Assembly (NCBI RefSeq): GCF_002811765.1
Contig: NZ_NPDR01000008.1
Location: forward strand, 1-64,000
From: Leptospira saintgironsiae
Lineage (GTDB): Bacteria; Spirochaetota; Leptospiria; Leptospirales; Leptospiraceae
DNA length: 64,000 nucleotides
Direction: 5' to 3'
Below, piece after piece: positions 55,317 to 64,000 of the stretch; the first letter of the stretch is position 1; every line of letters begins with the position of its first letter. The position numbers and the translations under genes are program-made. The notes beneath the pieces were generated by a model, which worked only from the letters and a program-made list of their open reading frames with translations, was not told the DNA's origin and made no database searches.

Positions 55317-56405
55317 ATGATGTTTCGATCTTTCCTTTTTACTCTTAGTTTTGTTCTTATATCAGGCTGCGGCCCTTCTGTTTCCGAACATCTGGAAAAA
55401 AGGACCAATTCCCAATATTCTTCCACTTATGGAATCGAAGTATTTTTTAATACTTCCAGAGCAGTTAATCCAGGAACACAAGTCGCCTGTTCTAATTCTT
55501 ATTTTCTGAATTTCGGGAATATGGGAACACAATCCGGTTCCTGTTTGATAAATGTTCCTGCAGACAGAGAGATTGGCTCACTCCCCTTTGGCCTGGGAAA
55601 TAAAGAGAAATCATTTCAATTTTTAGAACATAGAGTTGCTATCCAAGGGAAAACCAAAGAAGAACAAGAAAAACTTTGGTGGAAAAGAATAGAAGAAGAT
55701 CCTTTCGAAGAAGTGATCGTATTTGTTCACGGATTTAATGTTAACTTCGAAGAAGCTATTTTAAGAGCGGCTCAACTTAAATATGATCTGAAATTTCCTG
55801 GTAAGGTAGCTCTGTATACTTGGCCAGCAGGAGGAGATGGTTCTATGCTTGGGACCTTCTTCCTGAAAAACACTTACGAAAAAAACTTAATCTCTGCAAG
55901 AAGCAGTAGAGATTCATTCAAATATTTCCTGAAAAGAATGGCCGCGACCAATAAGAAGATCCATTTGTTGGTACATTCTATGGGTCATCAAGTGGTCCTA
56001 AATTCAGTTTCAGAACTTTCTAAAGAATGGGGAGACAAACCTTTTCTAAAGGAATTGGTATTGAATGCTCCAGATTATGATACAGGTGAGTTCATACTCA
56101 TCTTAGATAGTTTGCTAAAATCTTCGGAAAGGATCACATTATACTGTTCTCCCGGAGACTCTGCATTATTTGCTTCTGCCCAAATCCACCAGACAGGAAG
56201 ATTAGGCGCCTGTTCCAAATTTCCTGGTGTGGATGTGGTAAATGTAAACCCGATCGACGCCTCCTTATTGTCATTGGGTCACGGATATTATTCTTCTCGC
56301 CCAATCCTGACCGATCTATACCAACTGTTTTTGGGCTTAGGGGCGGAGAAGAGACTGTTCATCCGTAAGTCCTACGGAAACGAAAACTACATTCTCCGAA
56401 ATTAA
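55317..56405 (+). CDS. DUF900-type alpha/beta-hydrolase lipoprotein
   Basis: This 362-aa predicted lipoprotein (signal ending LISGC near residue 18) has an alpha/beta-hydrolase fold of the DUF900 type. Marks are VIVFVHGFNVNFEEAI (oxyanion region), LYTWPAGGDG, the nucleophile elbow LLVHSMGHQVV (Ser) and a C-terminal His in LGHGYYSS. Substrate is unknown; members may be lipases or esterases of the envelope. It starts 5 bp after the M23 gene stop, so it is likely in the same operon. Confidence 0.85.
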   Translation: MMFRSFLFTLSFVLISGCGPSVSEHLEKRTNSQYSSTYGIEVFFNTSRAVNPGTQVACSNSYFLNFGNMGTQSGSCLINVPADREIGSLPFGLGNKEKSFQFLEHRVAIQGKTKEEQEKLWWKRIEEDPFEEVIVFVHGFNVNFEEAILRAAQLKYDLKFPGKVALYTWPAGGDGSMLGTFFLKNTYEKNLISARSSRDSFKYFLKRMAATNKKIHLLVHSMGHQVVLNSVSELSKEWGDKPFLKELVLNAPDYDTGEFILILDSLLKSSERITLYCSPGDSALFASAQIHQTGRLGACSKFPGVDVVNVNPIDASLLSLGHGYYSSRPILTDLYQLFLGLGAEKRLFIRKSYGNENYILRN

Positions 56406-56712
56406 ATCCTTCTAAACCCAGAATCGATCCACCTGTCCCAGGGACGGGGAATCTGCTTAGTAACGCACGTTAGACGATATATCAAAAAATTGCCGGTTTT
56501 AGTCCGAAAGGATTAGGGATATTTTTATATCCTAATGGTTGTTTCAAAAAAGATTACAAGGTAATAAGTAATCCTTACAAAAATCTCACTTATATTCGAT
56601 TTTACTTGCAAGGATCGCTATTAATTTTTGGCCCATATTTCCGTAGAAATTTTCATTCATCATTTTTCATTTATATGGTTGAAACAATCAGTTTTATTCG
56701 TAGATTAGAAGT
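56406..56712. other. Intergenic region with AT-rich inverted repeat
   Basis: This 307-bp stretch has no gene. It contains an imperfect inverted repeat ATTAGGGATAT/ATATCCTAAT near 56511-56535 and AT-rich DNA likely to hold the promoter of the response-regulator/kinase gene. No match to a known riboswitch was seen. Confidence 0.4.
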
Positions 56713-58089
56713 ATGCTCACAAAACCTAAGATCCTAGTTGTAGAAGATGAGATCATAGTCGCAGTTAACTTGGGCCAGAAACTTAAAAAATTAGGTTACG
56801 ATCTAGTGGGCATCACTTCCTCCGGAGAGGAGGCCATCCAAAAGGCAGAAGAGAATCATCCCGATCTGGTCCTAATGGATATCAATATAGAAGGGAATCT
56901 GGACGGGATCCAAACTGCAGAACTTCTCCGAAACAGATTCCAAACTCCCGTTATTTATCTTACAGCATACGCGGACGAGAACACTCTTAATAGAGCCAAA
57001 AGGACCCAGCCTCTCGGTTATATAGTCAAACCATTCGAGTCAGACCAACTTCGCTCTTCTATCGAAGTTGCTTTGTATAAAAATGAGCTGGAACATAGAA
57101 ACCGCAAAAACGAAGAATCCTTAAAATCCACTCTGAACCAAATGGAGTCAGGAATTATCACCACAGACGAAAACGGCTTGGTATTATTCTGTAATCCAGT
57201 GGCAGAAAAGATCGCTGGTCTTAGTTATGCAGAATCTATAGGACTTTCCTTAACAAAGATCCTAAAATTAGAAGATTCAAATTTTTCTTCTTATACTCTT
57301 CCACTTTCGGATGTATTGTCTTCTAACCAAACGATTGAGAAAAATGGAATATTCGCTGTCGATAGTATTGGAAATAAAACTTCAGTTTCTATCCAGATCT
57401 CCCCTATCTTAAATACAGAAGGAAAATCCAGTGGCTCGATCACTGTTCTTCGTTTGGGAGAATCGGATAATACCAATCAATCTTATCTGAAAGAGATCCA
57501 TCATAGGATCAAAAACAATTTAACTGTTATTTCTTCCCTGCTAAGCATGAACGCTTCCAACCTAAAAGACCAGGAAACCTTGGATATTTTCAAGGACAGT
57601 CAGCATAGGATACAAGCAGTGGCACTTCTGCACGAAGTGCTTTATGAAAATCATGATCTATCTTCCATCAGTTTTGATCTGTATGTTCGTAAACTTACTG
57701 ACCTTCTATTCGAAGTATATAAAGTAGATCGTTCTAAGTTCAAACTAGTGTTGGATATCCAAACTCCAAAGATCCCAAGCGAGATGGGAATGAACTGTGC
57801 ATTGATCATTAACGAACTTTTAACCAACTCATTCAAACATGGATTCAAAGGTAGAGAAAGTGGTTCTATATTGATCCGTTTTAGTTTGAATGACGAACGA
57901 TATTTCTTAGAAGTCAAAGATGATGGAGTCGGTCTGTCTGAGGATATATTGGCCCAAACACGCAATTCAGGCTCTTTAGGACTTTCTTTGGTAGATTCTT
58001 TCGTAAAACTTCTAAGGGGAAAGCTAAGTTTAGAGAACGAAAACGGCTGTAAGGTCACCTTAAGCTTCCCGGTAAAACACGAGACCTAA
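56713..58089 (+). CDS. Response regulator-PAS-histidine kinase hybrid
   Basis: This 458-aa cytoplasmic signalling protein has a receiver domain (residues about 5-120; phospho-acceptor Asp in LVLMDINIEGNLDG, near 56). A PAS domain (about 135-250) with FCNPVAEKIAGLSYAES follows. The HisKA_2-type kinase has its phospho-His in EIHHRIKNNLTVISSLL near 260-276. The ATPase has NELLTNSFKHGFKG and VKDDGVGLSEDI. There is no membrane segment. Such RR-PAS-HK proteins take phosphate from another kinase and relay it, so a separate sensor is expected but not found here. Confidence 0.94.
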   Translation: MLTKPKILVVEDEIIVAVNLGQKLKKLGYDLVGITSSGEEAIQKAEENHPDLVLMDINIEGNLDGIQTAELLRNRFQTPVIYLTAYADENTLNRAKRTQPLGYIVKPFESDQLRSSIEVALYKNELEHRNRKNEESLKSTLNQMESGIITTDENGLVLFCNPVAEKIAGLSYAESIGLSLTKILKLEDSNFSSYTLPLSDVLSSNQTIEKNGIFAVDSIGNKTSVSIQISPILNTEGKSSGSITVLRLGESDNTNQSYLKEIHHRIKNNLTVISSLLSMNASNLKDQETLDIFKDSQHRIQAVALLHEVLYENHDLSSISFDLYVRKLTDLLFEVYKVDRSKFKLVLDIQTPKIPSEMGMNCALIINELLTNSFKHGFKGRESGSILIRFSLNDERYFLEVKDDGVGLSEDILAQTRNSGSLGLSLVDSFVKLLRGKLSLENENGCKVTLSFPVKHET

Positions 58090-58132
58090 AAAACGTTTTA
58101 CTCGTCGGCTGAATCGGATAACTCTGATCCCG

Positions 58133-58957
58133 ATGAAGACAAACTTTGAATTCTTTGAAATCGTCGAGAGAGAAGACGGAGTAGCTATCGTCTTCTTAAA
58201 CCGTCCCGACAAAAGAAACGCGATGAACTGGAGTTTCTGGAGAGACCTTCCCGATGTCGTACACGAAATTAACTCCAATCAAAAAATCAGATCCTTCGTA
58301 GTTGCAGCAAGAGGCAAATCATTCTCAACAGGTTTGGACCTGGACTCATTCTTCCAAGAATTTGGATCTGTAGTACAAGGTACATATGGAGATGATCGTA
58401 AAAAATTCTACGAGCTGATCCTAAGAATGCAGAAAGGGATCAACGCAGTTTATGATTCTCCTAAACCTTCTGTTGCCGCAGTCCAAAAACATTGTATTGG
58501 TGGTGGACTTGATCTCATCTCTGCCTGTGATATTCGTTATGCAACTTATGATGCAAGCATCTCTTTAAGAGAAGCAAAAGTAGCCATCGTAGCCGACATG
58601 GGCTCTATCAACAGGCTCCCTTCTATCATTGGCCAAGGAAACACAAGAGAACTCGCCTACACTGGAAAGGACATTGACGGAGAAGAAGCTCTCAGAATGG
58701 GACTTGTCTCTAAATTGTTCAAAGACCAGGATCAACTTTTGGAAGGTGCAATAGCAACCGCTTCCGAGATCGCAGCAAATCCAAGAATAGTGGTAGAAGG
58801 TACTAAGGAAGTAATGAACTACTCCGAAGGAAAACCTTTAGCTGTTGGTTTGAACTATGTCGCGGTTTGGAATTCCAGCTTTATGGATTCCAGAGATTTT
58901 AGAGAAGCGATGAAAGCCTTTAAAGACAGAAAAAGGCCTGAATATAATAAAAACTAA
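58133..58957 (+). CDS. Enoyl-CoA hydratase/isomerase family protein
   Basis: This 274-aa crotonase-fold enzyme acts on acyl-CoA thioesters. The oxyanion-hole segments are AARGKSFSTGLDLDSF near residue 65 and KHCIGGGLDLISACDIRY near 123-140. The acidic residue in REAKVAIVADMGSINRLP is placed like the catalytic Asp/Glu of dienoyl-CoA isomerase (ECH1-like) members, so an isomerase role in unsaturated fatty-acid breakdown is possible. No other beta-oxidation gene is adjacent. It lies 43 bp after the hybrid kinase gene. Confidence 0.9.
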   Translation: MKTNFEFFEIVEREDGVAIVFLNRPDKRNAMNWSFWRDLPDVVHEINSNQKIRSFVVAARGKSFSTGLDLDSFFQEFGSVVQGTYGDDRKKFYELILRMQKGINAVYDSPKPSVAAVQKHCIGGGLDLISACDIRYATYDASISLREAKVAIVADMGSINRLPSIIGQGNTRELAYTGKDIDGEEALRMGLVSKLFKDQDQLLEGAIATASEIAANPRIVVEGTKEVMNYSEGKPLAVGLNYVAVWNSSFMDSRDFREAMKAFKDRKRPEYNKN

Positions 58958-58972
58958 TCTAGTGACTGTGGA

Positions 58973-59020
58973 TGTGGGAACTCCTACAAACGAAATGAAT
59001 ACACTTGTGGAATTCCTACA
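58973..59020. repeat. Two copies of a short palindromic repeat
   Basis: TGTGGGAACTCCTACA (58973-58988) and TGTGGAATTCCTACA (59006-59020) are near-identical and partly self-complementary. A third relative, TGTTGGAATTCCTACA, lies at 47718. Such motifs are probably dispersed small repeats; the pair sits between converging genes and could also act as a weak terminator. Confidence 0.5.
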
Positions 59021-59026
59021 TCCTAA

Positions 59027-59206
59027 TTAAACGTAAAGATCCAAAAGTCTGGATTTACCCTCAGAAGCCTGGGCTTGCACTTGAGCCTCTACGTTCAGCT
59101 TCAAAAGTTTAGAATTCATATCTGATTGAGCCTGGAATATTTCCCTAGGCAGATTGGCGATTCTTTCGATCATGAGAGATTGGCTGGTTTGGCTACCGAT
59201 TTCCAT
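59027..59206 (-). CDS. Small hypothetical protein
   Basis: This 59-aa helical protein (MEIGSQTSQSLMIERI to SRLLDLYV) has a strong ribosome binding site, GAGGT, eight bases upstream of the ATG at 59206. The sequence is rich in Gln, Ala and Leu and likely forms a helical hairpin or coiled coil. No family is recognised. The upstream frame extension lacks its own start signal. A role in a larger assembly is possible, but nothing in the context shows it. Confidence 0.6.
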   Translation of the reverse strand: MEIGSQTSQSLMIERIANLPREIFQAQSDMNSKLLKLNVEAQVQAQASEGKSRLLDLYV

Positions 59207-59320
59207 TTTCTTTACCTCGTTTGAACTGGGGATTTTTTCTTTCCTTTGCCCCCGTTTCAATCATCGGTTGATCTGTGGAAAACTTGATTATTTTAGGAAT
59301 TTTTTTAGCCTGTCCCAGTC

Positions 59321-60169
<849 letters not shown>

Positions 60170-60865
60170 TCACTTCGCCTCTAATTTTTTCTTTGCAAGA
60201 TCTTGGATCTTCAAGAAATCCTCTAACTTCATATTATTTTTTTCTCCGAGCGGAGAATTATCCATTTCACTATGATTATGAACATAAGGTATTCCAATTT
60301 TCAATAGGTCATCCTTGTCGATCACAATTGTTTTTGTTCCTTTTGTAACAGTGAGATAATCGGATGTAGGGATCATCTTAGAATGGTCTGAAGAATTTTC
60401 TAACTCTACTTTACCTTGGCAATGGCAGATAAGAGTCACATCCTCTACTACAGTTGTATAAAACTTGGTCCCTCTTACACCCGCAGTGGTTGTTGGAGTT
60501 CCTAAACTTAATCCCTCACCTTTTGCGAGTTTATTGGAGAGAAGCCAGGATCTTCCCTTCTCTTGGAAAAACTTTTTGTCTGATTTGATATCATCGAAGC
60601 GGAATCTGGAACCGGATTGGACCTCCAACAAGGAAGTATTCTCTCCAAATGCGATGGTTGCAGTGGCACCTTCGTCAGTAACCAATACATCACCATTTTG
60701 GATCTCTTTACCAATATCTGCCTTGGATTTTTCGGAACCTCTTTCCAAGGTAACATTCCCAACAACAAATGTGATTACTGCTTTATTTATATCTGCTTCC
60801 TTTTTGCCGCAAGAAAACAAAACACTTATTAAACTTAGAAGAAATAGAACTGATAATATTTTCAT
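60170..60865 (-). CDS. FecR-domain lipoprotein
   Basis: This 231-aa lipoprotein (signal ending VLFSC, Cys19) has a FecR-type domain. Marks are the opening VITFVVGNVTLERGSE, IGKEIQNGDVLVTDEGATAT, LLEVQSGSRFRFDDI and the conserved LGTPTTTAGVRGTKFYTTV, followed by CHCQGKVELEN. In siderophore systems FecR senses TonB-receptor signals, but leptospiral FecR-domain lipoproteins without a sigma factor are likely envelope proteins of other function. No iron gene or ECF sigma gene is nearby. Confidence 0.9.
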   Translation of the reverse strand: MKILSVLFLLSLISVLFSCGKKEADINKAVITFVVGNVTLERGSEKSKADIGKEIQNGDVLVTDEGATATIAFGENTSLLEVQSGSRFRFDDIKSDKKFFQEKGRSWLLSNKLAKGEGLSLGTPTTTAGVRGTKFYTTVVEDVTLICHCQGKVELENSSDHSKMIPTSDYLTVTKGTKTIVIDKDDLLKIGIPYVHNHSEMDNSPLGEKNNMKLEDFLKIQDLAKKKLEAK

Positions 60866-61053
60866 AGCGGTCGATCTTGGAGCTTCTTTTAAAGGAAGTA
60901 AATCGATTTTTAGTATAGAAGATAAAGTTTTAATTATTCTAAACGAAGAAGAGGACGAATAAAAGTCTTACGAGCGCCTATTTTTTCTTAGAAGTTTTCT
61001 TAGGAGCTGGGACTTTCCGTTTTATACTTTCTTTGGTTTGAATAAAGATCCAA

Positions 61054-61374
61054 TCATTCAGGAACATTCGCAAGCTGGTTCACGTCCTCTCCAGGAACCA
61101 AAACGAACTCTCCATTGGAACCTTTTAGCCTACTTTCTAAATACGGTTTGTATTCTTCCGAATGAAAGAAAGTCTGCATTGCTTCTCTTGAAGGCCATTC
61201 AATGATCAAGAATAGTTGAGGAAGTTTTCTCTCCCCTTCTATTTTCTCCATATTTGTGGTTCTAGAAAGATATCTTCCTCCGAATTTTTCCACCATCTTG
61301 GTTACGTTACGAACATATGCTGGGATCCAACGAGCGCTGGTAATATTCAATTCTGCTACAGAATAATACTTCAT
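61054..61374 (-). CDS. DUF1330-family protein
   Basis: This protein of about 106 aa has a ferredoxin-like dabb/DUF1330 fold. Marks are the opening YYSVAELNITSARWIPAYV, the FGGRYLSRT strand, LFLIIEWPSREAMQTFFHSEEY and YLESRLKGSNGEFVLVPG. Members are small cytoplasmic, usually dimeric proteins of unknown function. I take the ATG at 61374 with GGAG seven bases upstream; a longer frame of 16 residues starts with a poorly supported ATG. Immediately downstream an overlapping frame encodes a short Lys-rich tail. Confidence 0.85.
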   Translation of the reverse strand: MKYYSVAELNITSARWIPAYVRNVTKMVEKFGGRYLSRTTNMEKIEGERKLPQLFLIIEWPSREAMQTFFHSEEYKPYLESRLKGSNGEFVLVPGEDVNQLANVPE

Positions 61375-61631
61375 GAACTTCTCCGCCTTCTTAGATTTTT
61401 CTATTCGGTTTTCTTCCGACAAATAGGAAAGGAAGCAAGCATTTTCGGGATTACTTTGAGATGTAAACTAGTGAAAATCCGTATATTCTTATGATCTTGA
61501 ACGAATTTTTGAGGGCGATATTATAAGATCAGTCGAATCTTACTCGGTTTTAGTGCAAAATCCTCCTCAGACAAGAGGGATGTAATCGGTTCTTTTAATG
61601 GGATCGATAGAATATATCCACCGAGGAAAAA

Positions 61632-63083
61632 ATGCAAAAAGAACATTTCGACGTGATCACTGTAGGCGCAGGTTTATCAGGGATCAGTGCAGGTTATCAT
61701 CTTCAAAAACTTTGCCCGGGCAAAAAATACACAATCTTAGAAAGCAGAGCAGATATCGGCGGGACCTGGAGTTTGTTTCGTTATCCGGGAATTCGTTCAG
61801 ATTCAGATATGTTCACCTTAGGCTATTCTTTTAGGCCATGGAAAGAAGCGAAGGCAATCGCCGACGGACCTTCTATCCTAAATTATGTGAGAGAGACAGC
61901 ATCCGAATTTGGAATAGATCGTAATATCAGATTCGAGCATAGAGTAACATCAACTTCTTGGTCCAGTAAGGAAAACTTTTGGACATTGAATGTAGAAGTT
62001 GGACCCAAAAAAGAAAAGCGCACATACACTGCGGACTTTCTGTATATCTGCAGTGGTTATTATAATTATGATAAAGGATTTACTCCAAATTTTCCTGGAG
62101 CAAAGAACTTTAAGGGCCAGATCATTCATCCACAACATTGGCCAGAGAACTTAAACTACAAAGGTAAAAAAGTCGTGGTGATAGGAAGTGGTGCCACTGC
62201 GGTTACATTAGTTCCATCTATGGCGAACGATGCTTCTCACGTTACAATGTTACAAAGATCACCGACCTATATTACGAGTCTTCCGTCCAAAGATATAGTT
62301 GCAGATTTTCTGAGATTCATTCTGCCTGCGAAGCTGGCTCATCATATCACTCGGATCAAAAACATTCTGATCCAAATCTGGTTTTACCAAGTTTGTAAAA
62401 GATCTCCTAACTTTGCGAAATGGTTAATCAGATTGAGATTAAAAGTATCTCTTCCTAAAGGTTACGATATAGATACTCATTTCAAACCGAATTACCAACC
62501 TTGGGACCAAAGAGTTTGTTTAGTTCCTGACTCTGATCTTTTCAAATCAATCTCTAAAGGAAAAGCTTCGATAGTCACAGACCATATTGAAACTTTCACC
62601 TCCAACGGAATTAAATTAAAATCCGGAAAAGAATTAGAAGCAGATATCATAGTCACTGCAACAGGATTGGAATTACTCGCGATCGGCGGGATCCAATTGA
62701 AAGTAGACGGTGAAATAATAGACATTTCTAAACAATTTACTTTCAAAGGGCTAATGTTGAGTGGAGTTCCTAATTTTGCATTCTGCGTAGGTTATACAAA
62801 TGCATCTTGGACATTAAGAGCTGACTTAACTTCCACATATGTTGCAAGACTTCTTAATCATATGGAAGCAAAAGGTTACAAACAATGTGTGCCCGTTTGT
62901 GATCCTTCAAAAATGGAGAAGGAGCCGATACTCGATCTAAATTCAGGATATATCCAGAGAGCGATAGAACAATTCCCTCAAAGAGGAGCAAATCGTCCCT
63001 GGAGGTTCCATCAGAATTACCTAATGGATCTATTCGATATAAATTTCGCCAACGTGAACGACTCTAATTTGTCGTTCGGATAA
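61632..63083 (+). CDS. Flavin-containing monooxygenase (Baeyer-Villiger type)
   Basis: This 483-aa FAD/NADPH monooxygenase inserts oxygen into carbonyl or soft nucleophile substrates. The FAD Rossmann motif is VGAGLSGISAGYHL near residue 9-22. The BVMO/FMO segments IGGTWSLFRYPGIRSDSDMF and LGYSFRPW follow. The NADPH motif VVVIGSGATAVTLVP lies near 180-194, with ADIIVTATGLELL near 338. The substrate cannot be told. GAGGAAAA precedes the ATG. The SDR gene follows after 29 bp, so the two may act in sequence on a ketone/alcohol substrate. Confidence 0.93.
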   Translation: MQKEHFDVITVGAGLSGISAGYHLQKLCPGKKYTILESRADIGGTWSLFRYPGIRSDSDMFTLGYSFRPWKEAKAIADGPSILNYVRETASEFGIDRNIRFEHRVTSTSWSSKENFWTLNVEVGPKKEKRTYTADFLYICSGYYNYDKGFTPNFPGAKNFKGQIIHPQHWPENLNYKGKKVVVIGSGATAVTLVPSMANDASHVTMLQRSPTYITSLPSKDIVADFLRFILPAKLAHHITRIKNILIQIWFYQVCKRSPNFAKWLIRLRLKVSLPKGYDIDTHFKPNYQPWDQRVCLVPDSDLFKSISKGKASIVTDHIETFTSNGIKLKSGKELEADIIVTATGLELLAIGGIQLKVDGEIIDISKQFTFKGLMLSGVPNFAFCVGYTNASWTLRADLTSTYVARLLNHMEAKGYKQCVPVCDPSKMEKEPILDLNSGYIQRAIEQFPQRGANRPWRFHQNYLMDLFDINFANVNDSNLSFG

Positions 63084-63112
63084 ATAATTAAAATAGGAAG
63101 AAGAAAAACCAA

Positions 63113-63955
63113 ATGAAAAGTTTTAAAAATAAAGTCGCTGCTATCACCGGAGCAGGCTCCGGAATGGGGAGAGAACTTGCTATCCAGCTTGCAGAACAAG
63201 AATGCAATCTTGCATTATCAGACGTAAATGAGGCTGGCCTTGCTGAAACAGTCCAATTAGTAAAGAAGAAGAATCCTAACGTATCGATTACCAGCCAAAA
63301 ACTAGATGTATCAGATCGGTCTGCAGTTTTTGATTGGGCCTCTAAAGTAGCCAAAGATCATAATAAGGTAAATTTAATATTCAATAATGCAGGTATAGCT
63401 TACGGCTCCACGATAGAAGGTTTTGAATCCAAAGATTTTCAAAGAGTGATGGATATCAATTTTGGTGGAGTGGTAAACGGAACCCAAGCATTTCTACCCT
63501 ATCTAAAAGAAAGCGGAGAAGGCCATATCATCAATACTTCCAGTGTATTCGGGATCATCGCAGTTCCGGGAACTTCTGCATATAACGCATCCAAATTTGC
63601 AGTTAGAGGATTTACAGAGACCTTAAGACAAGAATTGGATTTTACCAAGGCAAAAGTTTCTGCCACGAGCGTCCATCCAGGCGGGATCAAAACAGCAATT
63701 GCAAAAAGTTCCAAAACAAATGATAGCGTGAAAGCGCTCGGCTTAGATCCAAACACTGCTGGAGAAAAAATGTCTGCTCAGTTTATAACCACTGCAGAAC
63801 GTGCAGCAAAAGTGATCTTAAAAGGTGTAAAGAAAAATTCTCGCAGAGTACTCATCGGACCAGATGCGGTTTTCTTAGATTTGATGCAGAGAATTTTCCC
63901 AAGTTCTTATCCTAAGATCATTACTAAGGCACTTATGGGAAGAATGGCCAAGTAG
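63113..63955 (+). CDS. Short-chain dehydrogenase/reductase
   Basis: This 280-aa NAD(P)-dependent oxidoreductase of the classical SDR family has the cofactor motif TGAGSGMGRELA near residue 12. NNAG lies near 92, the catalytic Ser in INTSSVFG near 143, and YNASK near 156-160. The loop after it (VHPGGIKTAIAKS) covers the substrate. It is 29 bp downstream of the monooxygenase gene and likely in the same operon, so it may form or consume the carbonyl used by that enzyme. The last 45 bases of the window show nothing more. Confidence 0.95.
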   Translation: MKSFKNKVAAITGAGSGMGRELAIQLAEQECNLALSDVNEAGLAETVQLVKKKNPNVSITSQKLDVSDRSAVFDWASKVAKDHNKVNLIFNNAGIAYGSTIEGFESKDFQRVMDINFGGVVNGTQAFLPYLKESGEGHIINTSSVFGIIAVPGTSAYNASKFAVRGFTETLRQELDFTKAKVSATSVHPGGIKTAIAKSSKTNDSVKALGLDPNTAGEKMSAQFITTAERAAKVILKGVKKNSRRVLIGPDAVFLDLMQRIFPSSYPKIITKALMGRMAK

Positions 63956-64000
63956 AACTTAAGAGCTGGGAAACCGGCTCTAAATCCCAACTTCATTTTG

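Noticed and set aside
60465..60962. Plus-strand frame of 165 codons opposite the FecR gene
   Set aside because: Mostly the complement of the FecR lipoprotein gene. Only its last 30 codons beyond the FecR start look protein-like, and they have no start of their own.

Overview
The window reads as a chromosomal segment of a Leptospira species (Spirochaetes). The strongest markers are two tandem genes for the leptospiral porin OmpL1, many lipoproteins with spirochaete-style lipoboxes ending in [SNG]-Cys, six-transmembrane chemoreceptors, a 7TM-SpoIIE phosphatase lipoprotein, moderate AT-richness and short dispersed repeats of a type frequent in Leptospira. No insertion sequence, prophage, CRISPR array or rRNA was seen. 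Two tRNA genes are present, Phe(GAA) and Leu(UAG).

Layout. Bases 1-23900 hold mostly independent genes: two small YD-like lipoproteins, a Tag-like DNA glycosylase, an AhpD-like protein, a chemoreceptor, an EamA transporter and M14 carboxypeptidase pair, two DUF2147-like proteins, SUMF1-domain and SpoIIE proteins, a signal-peptidase-like protein lacking its catalytic lysine next to an isoprenoid-synthase-fold protein, thiC behind a TPP riboswitch, tandem ompL1 genes, and pcm. Bases 24071-41368 hold an accessory block, all on the minus strand. Bases 41984-64000 return to housekeeping and envelope genes: coaE-SPOR, a CPBP protease, a second chemoreceptor, ispD-lysA, a PBP1/bactofilin/LysM-M23 wall group, a response-regulator/histidine kinase, a crotonase, a TPR protein, a FecR lipoprotein, a flavin monooxygenase and an SDR.

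The most interesting part is the accessory block. In transcription order it encodes two paralogous giant lipoproteins (about 1447 and 1481 aa), a 2573-aa lipoprotein resembling a fused Tc-toxin B/C cocoon (SpvB, FG-GAP, TcdB-middle, YD repeats, Rhs core), an 82-aa acidic protein and a macro-domain protein. The giant lipoproteins carry a Ca-binding-like DxDxDG motif and a segment that, by eye, resembles the pore-forming region of anthrax protective antigen and clostridial binary-toxin B components. The Rhs protein ends in a HYD1-type ADP-ribosyltransferase domain. The 82-aa and macro-domain genes each overlap the preceding gene by 4 bp (ATGA), the position expected of immunity genes.

The working hypothesis is a lipid-anchored binary-toxin-like system: PA-like pores, an Rhs/Tc-encapsulated ADP-ribosyltransferase cargo, and immunity that includes a DarG/TARG1-like ADP-ribose-binding macro domain. 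The Rhs and ART assignments are strong. The PA resemblance is a memory-based alignment, and the combined mechanism is inference.
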